A stretch of DNA of 64,000 nucleotides. Source: Cryobacterium sp. PH29-G1 (GTDB lineage Bacteria; Actinomycetota; Actinomycetes; Actinomycetales; Microbacteriaceae). Position numbers and translations under genes: made by a program. Shown here in pieces: positions 50,965 to 63,300 of the stretch. The notes below the pieces were generated by a model. It saw only the letters and a program-made list of their open reading frames with translations, ran no database searches and was not told where the DNA came from. The stretch is from NCBI RefSeq assembly GCF_030063365.1, contig NZ_JASISY010000002.1, forward strand, positions 248,001 through 312,000. Reading direction: 5' to 3'. Position 1 is the stretch's first letter. Every line of letters starts with the position of its first letter.

Positions 50965-51684
50965 CTACGCGGAAACGCTGTCGGTCGAACCATCAGCCAG
51001 GCGCTCGGCACTGACCTGGTCGAGTGCCTGTGTGAACGCCGTCGCATCCTGCGCGCCGGAGATGCCGTAGCGGCCGTCGATCACGAAGAACGGAACGCCC
51101 TGAATTCCATAGGCGCCGGCCTGCGCCACGTCGGCCTTCACCGCAGCGAGGTGCTCGTGGGCGGTGAGCGAGCGCACCACATCGGCCCGGTCGAGTCCGA
51201 TCTCGGCGGCGAGGTCGGCGAGGTCCTCGATTCGACCGACGTGGCGGCCGTCGATGAAGTAGGCCTTGAGCAGGCGTTCCACCATGTCCAGCTGACGACC
51301 GTGAGCCTTGGCGTAGTGCAGCAACTCGTGGGAGATCACGGTGTTGGTCTGGTGCACCGAGTCGTAGTCGTACTCGAGGCCGACGCTGGCAGCAACCGCC
51401 GTAACGTTCTCCAGCATCTTCTGCACCTGGTCGACGGGCATTCCCTTGCGCTGGCTCATGTAGTCGACGGCATTACCGACGAAGTCCACCGGGGTATCGG
51501 GAGCCAGCTCAAAGCTGTGGTATTCGACCTCGACGGTTCCGTCGAAGAGCGCGACGCCGGCCTCAAACTTGCGTTTGCCGATGTAACACCAGGGGCATTG
51601 CACGTCAGACCAGATATCGACCTTGATCGGATCGGTGGTCGTTGTCTCTGTCGCAGTTGTCTCAGTCACAGTTGTCTCAGTCAC
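50965..51684 (-). CDS. DsbA-family oxidoreductase (FrnE-like)
   Basis: A 239-residue thioredoxin-fold protein of the DsbA/FrnE type: KVDIWSDVQCPWCYIGKR with the CPWC pair at Cys30 and Cys33, a helical insertion through residues 60-180, and the cis-Pro loop GIQGVPFFVIDGRYGISGAQ near residues 193-212. There is no signal peptide, so it is likely cytoplasmic; FrnE-like proteins have isomerase or polyketide-related activities, but this one is unassigned. The N-terminus has a Thr/Glu repeat (TETTVTETTATETTTT) from a duplicated 15-bp unit, so a later start is possible. Confidence 0.88.
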   Translation of the reverse strand: MTETTVTETTATETTTTDPIKVDIWSDVQCPWCYIGKRKFEAGVALFDGTVEVEYHSFELAPDTPVDFVGNAVDYMSQRKGMPVDQVQKMLENVTAVAASVGLEYDYDSVHQTNTVISHELLHYAKAHGRQLDMVERLLKAYFIDGRHVGRIEDLADLAAEIGLDRADVVRSLTAHEHLAAVKADVAQAGAYGIQGVPFFVIDGRYGISGAQDATAFTQALDQVSAERLADGSTDSVSA

Positions 51685-51744
51685 ACTCGGCCTAACGACA
51701 GTCCATGCAGACGTATTCCCCCATCGGAATATTTGTTAGGCAAT

Positions 51745-52563
51745 TCAGGGTGTGGGGGCGTCGACCGCGCCGCCGTAGCGCCGGTTGCGGGAGGCATAGA
51801 GTTCGACGGCGTGCCAGAGGTCGACCCGGGTGAAGTCCGGCCACAGCGTGTCGAGAAAGACCATCTCGGCGTAGGCGCTCTGCCAGAGCAGAAAGTTGCT
51901 GGTGCGCTGCTCGCCCGAGCTGCGCACGAACAGGTCAACATCGGGCAGTTCCGGCACGTACAGCTGCTTCGCTATGGCTTTCTCGGTGATCCCCGACGGC
52001 TTCAGCCTGCCGGCGGCGACGTCCTCGGCCAGCGCGCGCACGGCATCCGCTATTTCGGTTCGCCCGCCATAGTTCACGCACATGGTGAGGGTGAGCACGT
52101 CGTTGCCGGCCGTGAGCCGCTCGGCAAACTGCAATTCATTGATTACGGATGCCCACAGCCGCGGCTTGCGCCCGGCCCACCGCACCCGCACACCCCACTC
52201 GTTGAGTTGATCACGGCGACGATGCAGAACATCGCGGTTGAAGCCCATGAGAAAACGCACCTCATCGGGCGATCGCTTCCAATTTTCGGTGGAGAAAGCA
52301 TAGACACTGAGGTGTTTGACGCCGATCTGAATAGCGCCCGCGACGACGTCGAGCAGTGCAGCTTCGCCGGCCTTGTGCCCTTCGACCCGGGTCAGTCCCC
52401 GACTGTTGGCCCAGCGGCCGTTACCGTCCATGACCACGGCCACGTGCTCGGGCACGACCTTGCGGGGAAGCTCGGGCGGATACAGGCCGGTCCAGTCCAG
52501 CGGCTTGAACGGAACGGCATCCTTGTGGGTTGAGCCTTTGGTGCCGAACAATCCAGCCATCAT
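51745..52563 (-). CDS. uppS: Isoprenyl transferase (undecaprenyl diphosphate synthase type)
   Basis: A 272-residue cis-prenyltransferase that condenses isopentenyl diphosphate to make the polyprenyl carrier for cell-wall synthesis. The catalytic Asp is in [20 protein letters not shown] near residues 40-59, with [13 protein letters not shown] near 88-100 and the C-terminal [19 protein letters not shown] near 207-225. The start overlaps the recO stop; ATG 52563 and 52560 are adjacent alternatives. The frame is open upstream but lies within recO. Confidence 0.95.
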   Translation of the reverse strand: MMAGLFGTKGSTHKDAVPFKPLDWTGLYPPELPRKVVPEHVAVVMDGNGRWANSRGLTRVEGHKAGEAALLDVVAGAIQIGVKHLSVYAFSTENWKRSPDEVRFLMGFNRDVLHRRRDQLNEWGVRVRWAGRKPRLWASVINELQFAERLTAGNDVLTLTMCVNYGGRTEIADAVRALAEDVAAGRLKPSGITEKAIAKQLYVPELPDVDLFVRSSGEQRTSNFLLWQSAYAEMVFLDTLWPDFTRVDLWHAVELYASRNRRYGGAVDAPTP

Positions 52564-53288
52564 CGGGCCACGTGTTCCAGTGAGCGCAGCCCACGGCCCA
52601 GGTGCCACTGGGTGTAGGCGGCAACAACGCCGGCCGCTTGGCCCTGCGTGCGTTCGGGCGATGCCGCGGCGTGCTCCCAATCGCCGGTGAGCAGGGCGCT
52701 GAGCAGACCGATGGTCGCCGCGTCGAGTCGGGGCGATCCGGGCGGGGCACAGGCATCGCACACGATACCGCCGAGCTGCACGACCATCGCGCTGTGCTGC
52801 CCGAGAGCCCCGCAGCGGGCACAGTCCTGAAAGCTGGGCGCCCAGCCGGCCATCGACACGGCGCGCAGCAGATAGGAGTTAAGGGTGAGGTGGGATCCGT
52901 GTTCGGAACGGGACAGCGATCGGAGCGCACCGACCAGCAGCAGGTATTGCTGCAACGACCCTTCCGATTCGGTGAGTTTGTCAGCGGTTTCCACCATGAC
53001 ACTCGCGGCGGTATAGCTGCCATAGTCAGCGGTGATCAGGGCGCCATAGGAGCCCAGCGACTCGGCCTGCGTAATGATGTCGAGGCTTCGGCCCTCGTAG
53101 AGCTGCACATCGGCGACCATGAACGGCTCCAGCCGGGCACCGAATTTGGAGCCCGTACGCCGCACGCCCTTGGCGACGGCCCGCACCTTGCCGTGGCTGC
53201 GAGTGAGCATGGTGACGATGCGGTCGGCTTCACCCAACTTGTGGGTACGCAGCACGACGGCTTCATCTCGATAGACAGGCACAGACAA
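52560..53288 (-). CDS. recO: DNA repair protein RecO
   Basis: A 242-residue protein helping RecF/RecR load RecA at single-strand gaps. It has an N-terminal OB fold ([20 protein letters not shown] near residues 4-23, [16 protein letters not shown]), a helical middle and a zinc-binding C-terminal part with CARCGALG and CDACAPPG, four Cys in the expected places. It overlaps uppS by 4 bp and is the first gene of the leftward unit; the opposite-strand gene at 53454 is divergent. Confidence 0.95.
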   Translation of the reverse strand: MSVPVYRDEAVVLRTHKLGEADRIVTMLTRSHGKVRAVAKGVRRTGSKFGARLEPFMVADVQLYEGRSLDIITQAESLGSYGALITADYGSYTAASVMVETADKLTESEGSLQQYLLLVGALRSLSRSEHGSHLTLNSYLLRAVSMAGWAPSFQDCARCGALGQHSAMVVQLGGIVCDACAPPGSPRLDAATIGLLSALLTGDWEHAAASPERTQGQAAGVVAAYTQWHLGRGLRSLEHVAR

Positions 53289-53453
53289 TTATCCCACCCC
53301 GCCGCGTGAAGAACGGTCACGACTGGCCTCGCATGCAGAACGAATGCCGCCGGTCGCTGAAGTTTTCTCAGCGCGACACTGCCTGGCTCTGGTTTTTCGG
53401 GCCGGAGAGGGGGAGACTTAAGGGCACGTAGTCCCCATGGTATGGAGGTTTTC

Positions 53454-54131
53454 ATGAAACCGATCCAGGGCAGCCTGCCCGACAGTATGCCCGTACTTTC
53501 ACGTGGCAAACACCGCACTCCGAAGAGTGGCGGTTGCTTCATGGAATTCGCCTCCTATCTTGCGGGCGAGTCGTGGAGTGACCACCCCGCCTGCACCCAT
53601 CCGGTGCTCGCCTCACTGGCTCGTATGGTGAACGATTGCAGTTCCGACGATGCCAGGTCCCGACTCGCTCTCCTGATCCCGTCGGTCATCGGCCTGACCG
53701 GTTCCGATAAGCGCGTAGAACTTGCTGTCGCACTGCGTGCCGGGTGCGAAGCCCTTCCAGTGGCCAGTCTGGAACGCCAGCGCGCGCTCGCGGTGGGGGT
53801 ACTGACCTGCGAGCGAAACGCGTCCGTCGTTGATCCAGCGTTGGCCGAGCAGGTTCGTCCGCTGATTCGGGCCGCCCTCGATCAGGCCCCCGATGCCGAA
53901 CGCTGGGCCCGCGACTTCATCGGCAGCGTGCATTCTTGGTCGCACACCAAGTTCACGCCGCGCACCGCCGACACGATCATTCGTGTTGCCGTGCAGGGCA
54001 TCGGCGAGGCCTGCATCGCCGACCCGGACGCCAGGCTGTACGCCCTGCTCGACCACGCCATCGATGATTGCAGAGCACTGCTCGGTACGCGCACCCGCGA
54101 ACGCTCCGTGCAGCTGCACGCCCTGATCTGA
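53454..54131 (+). CDS. Conserved hypothetical protein, Leu/Ala-rich helical
   Basis: A 225-residue soluble protein without recognised domains. From about residue 28 it is helical throughout (ARSRLALLIPSVIGLTG; VELAVALRAGCEALPVASLE; RTADTIIRVAVQGIGEACI). The ATG at 53454 has a perfect GGAGG 5 nt upstream; an earlier ATG at 53442 in the same frame would place that site inside the coding region. It is divergent from recO and convergent with leuA, with a strong terminator after it. Its placement suggests a conserved Microbacteriaceae backbone gene, role unknown. Confidence 0.75.
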   Translation: MKPIQGSLPDSMPVLSRGKHRTPKSGGCFMEFASYLAGESWSDHPACTHPVLASLARMVNDCSSDDARSRLALLIPSVIGLTGSDKRVELAVALRAGCEALPVASLERQRALAVGVLTCERNASVVDPALAEQVRPLIRAALDQAPDAERWARDFIGSVHSWSHTKFTPRTADTIIRVAVQGIGEACIADPDARLYALLDHAIDDCRALLGTRTRERSVQLHALI

Positions 54132-54166
54132 TCAGGTCCACCTGATCAGGCCCCCCCCCGATCAGG
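54128..54166. repeat. GATCAGG repeats with a C9 run
   Basis: Three GATCAGG copies (54130, 54144, 54160) follow the stop of the hypothetical gene, separated by a run of nine C at 54151-54159. The C run is a likely spot for length variation or sequencing error. Confidence 0.7.
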
Positions 54167-54193
54167 CCCCCGACCGCACCCGGATGGTGCAAC

Positions 54194-54227
54194 GAAAGCC
54201 CAGACTCCGTGTCAAGTCTGGGCTTTC
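54194..54227. terminator. Bidirectional terminator between the hypothetical gene and leuA
   Basis: GAAAGCCCAGACT (54194-54206) and AGTCTGGGCTTTC (54215-54227) form a perfect 13-bp stem with an 8-nt loop. The A-rich start and T-rich end suit termination in both directions of the two convergent genes. Confidence 0.85.
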
Positions 54228-54271
54228 GTGTGTGCTGGCTCGGCTGTGCTGGCTCGGCTGATGCTTCGGCT

Positions 54272-56101
<1,830 letters not shown>

Positions 56102-56117
<16 letters not shown>

Positions 56118-56146
56118 CAGCTAAGGAGGAGCGCACCGTTCAACAC
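56102..56146 (-). CDS. Leucine-rich leader peptide of leuA
   Basis: GTG at 56146 opens a 14-residue peptide, MLNGALLLSCRDES, stop TAA at 56104-56102. Four of 14 residues are Leu, with three Leu codons in a row (CTC CTC CTT) at 56131-56123. A TAGCCT -10-like element ends 6 nt before the GTG, so the leader would be translated as a leaderless message. The peptide and the overlapping hairpin form a classical amino-acid attenuator for leuA, as known for leuA in some other actinobacteria. Confidence 0.7.
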
Positions 56147-56213
56147 AATTTCAGGCTAGCACCGTTTGCTGCCGATGGCGGCACGCATTACGAGCGCAGC
56201 TGCGTGGCGGATG

Positions 56214-58793
56214 CTATTGGCCGAGTCCGCGCATCAAGGTCACGACCTCCCGCATCGACAGACTCGGCAGGTAGGCCCGCGCCAGCGCGAGCCCGATTTC
56301 GGGCAGGGCGATCGGGTCGGGGAACGCCATGAAAACCGGGGAGAACTCGGGCTGGAACTTGCGTTTGAACAGCAGCAGCGACCGAAACCCGTAGACCGGT
56401 TCGAGCGTACGACCGAGATACTCCAGCAGCCGGTCGGCGATTCCGCCCTGCCGCGGTCCGGCGGCCGGGGCGAGCGGCGCTATCGACAGGCTGAGGAACT
56501 CAATCTGCGCACTCTGTTGCATCCGTTGGGCCGTTTGCGCGATGAGAAATTCCATCACGCCATTGATGCTGTCCGGCCGACGCCGCATGAAGTCCAGGGT
56601 CCAGCCGACAATCTCGCCGTCTCTGTAGGTGGGCAGCCAGCTGGTCACGGCGTGCACGTGCTCGGCGCTGTCCACGGCGATCATGAGCCGCACGGCGGGG
56701 TCGCGCAGTTCGTCGAGGCCGCCGAGGGTGAACCCCAGCTCGGGCAGGGCCTTTTCCTGAACCCACTGCTCGGAGATTTCTGTGATTTGGGCCGTCATCG
56801 ACAGCGGCAGTGCCCGGTAGGTAGTCCAGACCGCCCGCACACCGGCACGCTCCGCACGATTGATCGAGGACCGGATGTCCTGCCACTTCTTTCCGGTAGT
56901 ACTCCAGCTGCTCGGCCTCAGCAGTGTCTCCTCCCCCACCTGCGTGGTGTGCCAGCCCATCGCGGTGAAGGCGGGTCGCCAATTCTCATGCACGCTGTAG
57001 AACACCGGCACCCAGCCGTGGTCGTCGCACATGCGGGCGAAGGATGCGACGGCGTCGGCACCCTCAGCGGGTGGCCCGACCGGTTCCGACGTTGTAATGG
57101 CAATGCCGCGAACAACCCGGTAGGCGACGGCGCTGTGGCCGTTCGCTGTGAACCAGAGGGAATTGCCGGTCCAGGTCGTCATGAACCCGAGCGATCCGCC
57201 GCCGTGGGCGGACAGCAGTGTGCGCAGTCGACCCGGCGCGTCGGCTGTCGAACCGAGGGAGGTGCTCCCGAGACACACGATCGCGCCGACGAACACGACG
57301 ATCCAGAAAGCGGCACCGACCCCGTCGTACAGCGCGGTGGAGATCGGATCGGTCGGAAGAAAAGACACCCGTTCCAGACGCAGAAAACCCACCGGAATAA
57401 ACCGCTCGGGAACATCCGCGAGTAGATCGAGCACGGTGACCGCCGGTTGAAAATGGCCGCGCAACATCCAACCGACACCGATGTAAAACGCCGCGAGGGC
57501 GGTAAAACTGCCACCGGTGACCAGCAGAAAGCGCCGCCGCTGGCCGGGGCGGGACGGCACCGGGAAGTGGCGCAAATTCGCGAGAATCACGAGGGCCACA
57601 ATGAGCGGCACGAGCACCGAGACCACCAGAACGACGGCGATCTCCCAGTACCGCCCATTCGGCCACTGCAAGACGTAGGCCTGTCCGGAGATAGGCAACA
57701 ATCCGTAATACCAACCGGCGAGAAGGGCCAGCCCGGTGTTGATCGTGATGGCGAGCCACGCGGCGAATCGTCGACCACGGGCGAGGCCGAAGATGGCAAC
57801 GACGAGCGTAAGCAGCGGTAGCAGGCTCACCAGTACCGGGCCAGCCCCACCGATGCGTTCGAGGGTGAGTTCCTGCACGCACTGTCGGGTCACATCGCCG
57901 AGCAGACAACGGTCGACCACCTCACCAGCCGTGGGAACATCCTGGGTGAGCAGCAAACCGAGCGGGGCGAGCAGGCCGAATCGGGCGCCGGAGAAAATGG
58001 TGACGACCGGGCCGACCGCCACCATGCCCACAATGGCGGCCACCAGGGTGCGAGTTTCGTGATCGGAACTACGTCGCCATGAAGTCACCCTCAGGGTTGG
58101 GCGAAAGAGCCAGCCGAGGCCGAGCCCCACCAGCACGGCAAGGAGGCGGTAGAGATCGGAGGGCTGGCCGGAGTACAGCACGAGCACGAGCACCGTCGAG
58201 AGCCCGAGCACGCGGATGCGTCGACGCCAGAGCGGCCCGGCAAAGTAGCTCGCCGCCATGGCAGTGCCGAAGATGGGGGTGAAGGGGTCGATCGCCCACA
58301 ACTCGCTGACACCCCGAGACCACATTTCCCCACTCGCAACGCCCAGATATTGCACACCGAGACCGATGGCGGCACCGAGAACGGCCGTCGTCAGAAAGGC
58401 GATCGCGGTACGGCGGGTACCCATGAGCCGTTCGGCGAAGCCCAGCACGATCACCGTGCCGGCCAGAGCCAGCAGCAATTCCGCGCCGTTGTCCACAAAG
58501 AACACCGAGGTGAGCGGAGACCACCAGTGGCCCCGGTCGATGACCGACGCAAAGCCGGTACCGAAGAGAAGACGGATGTCGTGCGACGGTCCAGACACCA
58601 CCCCGCTGACCAGGGCCACACCGAGCAGGATCACGGCGTAGGCCACGGCCCAGGGGCGTTGCGCGGCCAGGCGGTACAGCGTTCTTCGGGCGGAATGCCG
58701 GGGGGCTGGAGTTGGGTCGGGACCGTCAGCGGTCGAACCCGACACCGGCTCGATGTCTGGCCCCTTCTCGTGCGCGGCCCGGTTTCCGGTCAC
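56214..58793 (-). CDS. DUF2156 membrane protein (MprF/LPG-synthase-like)
   Basis: An 859-residue protein: a short N-terminal arm, about 12 membrane spans, then a C-terminal DUF2156 (lysylphosphatidylglycerol synthetase) domain with FARMCDDHGWVPVFYSVHEN, GWTLDFMRRRPDSINGVMEF and GGIADRLLEYLGRTLEPVYG. The first spans (from AVAYAVILLGVALVSGVVS) are rhomboid-like, with a WSPLTSVFFVDNG loop. Family members transfer an aminoacyl or acyl group from tRNA or thioester to lipids and flip them. The start is GTG 58793, overlapping the esterase stop as GTGA; the open frame extends over 1 kb further within the esterase gene but has no membrane-protein character there. Confidence 0.85.
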   Translation of the reverse strand: MTGNRAAHEKGPDIEPVSGSTADGPDPTPAPRHSARRTLYRLAAQRPWAVAYAVILLGVALVSGVVSGPSHDIRLLFGTGFASVIDRGHWWSPLTSVFFVDNGAELLLALAGTVIVLGFAERLMGTRRTAIAFLTTAVLGAAIGLGVQYLGVASGEMWSRGVSELWAIDPFTPIFGTAMAASYFAGPLWRRRIRVLGLSTVLVLVLYSGQPSDLYRLLAVLVGLGLGWLFRPTLRVTSWRRSSDHETRTLVAAIVGMVAVGPVVTIFSGARFGLLAPLGLLLTQDVPTAGEVVDRCLLGDVTRQCVQELTLERIGGAGPVLVSLLPLLTLVVAIFGLARGRRFAAWLAITINTGLALLAGWYYGLLPISGQAYVLQWPNGRYWEIAVVLVVSVLVPLIVALVILANLRHFPVPSRPGQRRRFLLVTGGSFTALAAFYIGVGWMLRGHFQPAVTVLDLLADVPERFIPVGFLRLERVSFLPTDPISTALYDGVGAAFWIVVFVGAIVCLGSTSLGSTADAPGRLRTLLSAHGGGSLGFMTTWTGNSLWFTANGHSAVAYRVVRGIAITTSEPVGPPAEGADAVASFARMCDDHGWVPVFYSVHENWRPAFTAMGWHTTQVGEETLLRPSSWSTTGKKWQDIRSSINRAERAGVRAVWTTYRALPLSMTAQITEISEQWVQEKALPELGFTLGGLDELRDPAVRLMIAVDSAEHVHAVTSWLPTYRDGEIVGWTLDFMRRRPDSINGVMEFLIAQTAQRMQQSAQIEFLSLSIAPLAPAAGPRQGGIADRLLEYLGRTLEPVYGFRSLLLFKRKFQPEFSPVFMAFPDPIALPEIGLALARAYLPSLSMREVVTLMRGLGQ

Positions 58794-60115
58794 CGCGTCA
58801 ACGCCACGACCGAGGGCGCGAGCAGGTTGGTGCGAGCGGCGATGATGGGCAGGGCGGTGGTCCAGGCGTAATCGACGGTGTGCCAGTCGTGGGCTGTCCC
58901 GGGGGAAAGGATGAGGCGGGTGTCGACGCCGGCCCGGGCGGCAGCATCCGCAATCGTGTGCACCCCCGGCAGAAAACGCTGGTCGCCGTCGCCGACAACG
59001 AAAATCGCCGCCAGATTGGAGTACGGAGCGTGTGCCGCGAGAATGGCGGTCGGTGCTGCTGCCGCGTAAGCGGCAGCGTCGCCGCCGAATCCGGCTGTCA
59101 CCGTGTGCGCCTCGCTTCCGTTGCTGGGAACGAGCTCCCCTGAGATGTCCAAAATCGTACCGTACAGCTCGGGATGCGCGGCGCCGAGCTGAATCGAACA
59201 GGTGCCGCCCTGAGAGAATCCGGCAATGGTCCAACCGGCCGGCTGGGCGGTTACGTGCAGGTTGCTGCGGATCCAGGCGGGGACATCGATCGTGAGGTAG
59301 CTGGCCGAATTGCCGAGCGGAGAATCCACGCACATCGGATTTTTCGCGGGAGCACCGAGTTGGTCGGGTACAACCACGATAGGGGCAAGTCCGGAATGCG
59401 CGTGCGCATAGGCGTCGAGGATGCCCGCCAGGCCACCCGCCGTGAACACGTCGCTCGGGCTGCCGGGCTGGCCCGAGAGCATCTCCACCACGGGCAGAGC
59501 GGGTGGATTCGGGCCCATCGCTGCGGGCGGCAGATAGACGAGGGCGGAACGCGCCGCGAATCCCGAAACCGTCGCCGGAATGGTGACCGTGCCGACGATA
59601 CCCTCGGCCGAAGCCGGACCGGCCGCAGTGCTGGTCGCCCGCGCGTCTCCCGTCATGCTCGCGACTGCTTGGTCGAGTGGCGGGTAGTTGCCCAGGCCGA
59701 AAGCCACGCGCAGGGTCGGGAATTGCCCGATGTCGGCGTTGATCCCGGCGGCAGCGCTGAGCACACACAACGGCAGAGCACAGATCGCGACCAGCCGCCG
59801 CCACCGAAGATGGCCGCTCAGGTTCAGGAGCACAATCGCAACGCTGGCACCGAGGGCGGCGCTCCAGAGCCGGGTTCCGACGGACAGCGAAACACCCCAC
59901 GGATCCCAAACATCACTGACCAACCAGGCCAGGACCCAGCCAGATGCCGCACCGACCATCGCACCGACCACCGTGATGATGGCACGACGCAGCTCGGCAG
60001 GACCGAGTAGCACGAACAAGAGCACGAGGCCGGTGACCGCGTAGAGGATTGTGAGAACCGGAACGCTGACAAGGTCGACATCGAGTGGGCTGAAAGCCGA
60101 CAATACCGAGTGCAT
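58790..60115 (-). CDS. Membrane-anchored alpha/beta-hydrolase (esterase D-like)
   Basis: A 441-residue protein with four N-terminal membrane spans (to about residue 130) and an extracytoplasmic esterase domain. The nucleophile elbow GFSQGGT is near residues 307-313, the acid is in the FVVGDGDQRFLPG region near 379-391 and the His in SPGTAHDWHTVDY near 407-419. The layout fits the esterase D/mycolyltransferase-like family. It is translationally coupled (GTGA) to the DUF2156 protein, so the two probably act together on an envelope lipid or polymer. Confidence 0.85.
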   Translation of the reverse strand: MHSVLSAFSPLDVDLVSVPVLTILYAVTGLVLLFVLLGPAELRRAIITVVGAMVGAASGWVLAWLVSDVWDPWGVSLSVGTRLWSAALGASVAIVLLNLSGHLRWRRLVAICALPLCVLSAAAGINADIGQFPTLRVAFGLGNYPPLDQAVASMTGDARATSTAAGPASAEGIVGTVTIPATVSGFAARSALVYLPPAAMGPNPPALPVVEMLSGQPGSPSDVFTAGGLAGILDAYAHAHSGLAPIVVVPDQLGAPAKNPMCVDSPLGNSASYLTIDVPAWIRSNLHVTAQPAGWTIAGFSQGGTCSIQLGAAHPELYGTILDISGELVPSNGSEAHTVTAGFGGDAAAYAAAAPTAILAAHAPYSNLAAIFVVGDGDQRFLPGVHTIADAAARAGVDTRLILSPGTAHDWHTVDYAWTTALPIIAARTNLLAPSVVALTR

Positions 60116-60142
60116 CCAAAGCCTCCGGACTCACTCTGGCAC

Positions 60143-60168
60143 CACCACCCGCTCGCGGGCGGGTGGTG
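60143..60168. terminator. Hairpin between the SCO7613-type gene and the esterase gene
   Basis: CACCACCCGC (60143-60152) and GCGGGTGGTG (60159-60168) form a 10-bp GC-rich stem with a 6-nt loop. On the minus strand no T tract follows; on the plus strand a short T5 does. It could end or slow transcription coming from the SCO7613-type gene. Confidence 0.55.
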
Positions 60169-60312
60169 CTGGATTTTTGCAGCCCGCATTCGGCTAAGTC
60201 ATGGCTCGTTAACGGCCCGCACCCAGACGAAGAGCGGATGCCCTCGAGTTTCCGGACGGACGCTTCCACGCTCGTTTGCCACGCTCGTCTGCACGCTCAG
60301 GCCGACCCGCTC

Positions 60313-63300
60313 CTAGCGCAGGTCTCGCAGGCGGTCGGTGATGCTGTTCTCTTCGCCCGCTCGCCGCTCATAGGTGACGGCGATGATGAGGAGTACGGCG
60401 CCGACGACGGCCAGGGTGATCCACCACGGCATCGACTCGATCCCCCGGCCGATCTGCACCAGAAACACCAAAACGTTCTCGAGCGGAAGCGCGACGATGC
60501 CGATGAGGAAAGGGGCTGCGAGCTTGAGACTCGAGCCGATCAGGATGGCGACCAGTGCAATGATGATCACGAGTATCGCCCGCCAGGTCTGGGGGTCGGT
60601 GAAGGTCGCCGCAATCGATGCCGCCAGCACGGTCACGATGCCGGGGGCGAGCAGAGGCCACGAGCCGCTCCAGCCCGCCGGCCAGCTGTTGACGGTGCCA
60701 TCGCGCCTGCTGCCACGCTCTGGGTGCAGGCGCGTAATCTGCGCTCGCGCACTACTCATGACGGCGGCGCCGGCCGCAATCAGGAAGATGCCCAACGGTA
60801 GTGAGAACCACTCGACCCGCAAATCTCGTGGACTCCAGGCCACGATCGCGGTGACGAACGCAATTGCGAAGACGAACCATACTGGTGGCAGGCTGCTCGG
60901 GCCGCTCCGCAGCCGCCAGGCGATGACGACGACGATCACGAGGTAGGCGAGCATCAGGGACCACATGATCCAGATCGTGAACCAATCGCGCTCAATCGAT
61001 GGCCAGGTGGCGACCGCGGCATATACCGCCGGGGGCGCATACAACCAGCGGGTGCCGGCCAACCATGACCCTTCCGGGGCGTTCGAACGGATGGCCCGCG
61101 CGCCAAGGGCTGCAGGCAGCGCGCCGGCCAGGCCGATTCCGAAGCTGAGCAGAACAAGCGGCACTCCTCCGGTCAGGATCGGGTCGGCGCTGAGACCGAA
61201 TCGCACACCCTGGATCATTCCGGCCGCACCGGCAGCAATCGCGATGCCCAGGGTCGGCACCTGAAGTACTCGCAGTCGTACAGCACGTGCGGATGCACCC
61301 CGGCCGAGCCGTATGCCGAGGCCGAGGAGGAGCCAGGCAGCGACAACGAGGCCATAGCCACGCCACGGCGCCAGCGCGGCGGCTCCCGTGCCGGATACCG
61401 CCAGAACCATGAGGAGGGGTGCGACGGCCACGACGAGGCCCGCCGAATACAGCGACACGGCGCGGGAACCGCGTGCCGTGAGGATCATGCCGACGACTGC
61501 GGCGGCCAGGCTGGGTGGCAGCAGGTAGGGCTCGAGCGTGCTCATTCCGGCGATGGCCCACAGGCACCACAGCGCACCGGTGAATGCGACACCGGCGACC
61601 CACCACCCGTAGCGACGGTTCGCCCAGAACGACGTAGCTGCGGCGCCGAGCCCGAGAACGACCAGAACGATGAAGGTGGTCGGCAGCCCTGCAGCGATGC
61701 GCACGAGCGCCAGCTCGACGGCGATCACCGCGGTGAGCAGTGTGGTGGCTTCGATCGCGTTCCGAGCAGCCGTCGCATCCCGCGTGCCGATCCCCCGTTT
61801 GCCCAGTAGCGAACCGATCAGGCCGGTGCTGGGGAGCACGATGGCGACAATGACGGCGATAATTGGCAGCGTCACCGGAGAGGCGCTGCCGAGGAGAACC
61901 TGCGCGCCGAGGCAGATCACCACGACAGCGAGTGAGGGAACGAGAAGACCCGCAGCGATCACACGCAGCACGATGCCCAGGCCGGCGCGCCGGGTAATAA
62001 GGAGGGTGAGCGCCAGGAGGAAGATGAAGGCCGTCGACAGGGCGCTCCAGCCGCTGCGCTCGAAGAGCACCTGAGTGACGCCGATCATGAACGGCACCGC
62101 CGTCACGACCAGAATCGCGCACCAGGCCCGGGGCGCCACCCGTCGGAGGAACGTTGCGACGATGGCGCCGATCGAGCCGAGCGATGTGGTGAGGCAGAGC
62201 AGCGCAATGGTGCCCACGCCCAACAGGTCGAGCGCCGTCGCGAAGACGAACAGTGCATAGGCGTAGCCCGCACCGACGTGCAGGAATCGCGCCTGGGTCG
62301 GCACGGTTCGCGCAATGACAACGAGGGTTCCGACGATCACCAGGCCCGCCCAGACGGTGACGACGTCATCGACCAGTGAGCAGACCGTGGCCAGCAGCAC
62401 CGCGAAGTGGGCGCCCAGCACGAGGGGTAGGCGCATCTTCAGGGCGGCGTTCCGGAGACGCGGAACAGCGACGAGCGCCAGGCTCGCTGCCACGGCCAGG
62501 CTCAGGGCGATCGCGATGCGCGACCACACGGGCAAACCGGGCTGGCAGGCAAATACCAGCCCGGCGAGGGCGGCGAGCCAGATCGCAATCGAGCCGGTCC
62601 ACGCGGCCAGTCTTCGGGAATCGTGCGGGGAAGCATCCGTTCTGGCGGTATCGCGGCGCCTGGTCAATACCGAGAATGCTCCGAGCCCGGTCGACATGGC
62701 GCCCAGGCCGAGCACGACGGCAAGAACACCAGCAGGAGACAGAAGACCGATCGCCCCGCTGTCGGAGCCGGTGAGTGCGGTGAGCACGGTGACCGCCCCG
62801 ATCAGCATGGCGAAGAGAACGGGCGAGAGCACGCTCACCCCGGCCAGCGCGAATGCGCCGCTCAAAAAGGCTCTCCGCCTGAGGGTGCGCGCTCGCGGTG
62901 CGAACACCTGCAGCGCGAGCAGTGCACCGGCGCCCGCCGCAGGGGTGATGGCCTGATACCAGTCGCCCATACCGTGCGCCCCAAGGTCGAGCGCGAACGG
63001 CAAGCAGACGGCGGCGGCCATCGCGGCAGCACCGGTCGCGGCGCTCCACAAGTTTCGGGCGAGCTGCCGCGTCGCAAGCAGGGCCAGCGCCGCGATGGCG
63101 GTCAGCACGGCGGTGATCGTCAGCCAGTACTGGGTCGTGCTGGTCAACTCGATGAACCAGATCTGGATCAGCACGATGCCGGTGGCGACGATCTGGATCG
63201 TGGCAATCGTCATCCGCTCAGCCGACAGGCGCGCATCAAACCGCTGGGCCAGACCCGGTATCGTCGCGATCAGGGCGAGCGCGGCGAAAGCAACTCCGAG

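Noticed and set aside
58794..59909. A 1,231-residue frame extending the DUF2156 protein far upstream
   Set aside because: The extension runs out of frame through the esterase gene and is Arg/Pro-rich without membrane segments; GTG 58793 in a GTGA overlap is the sensible start.
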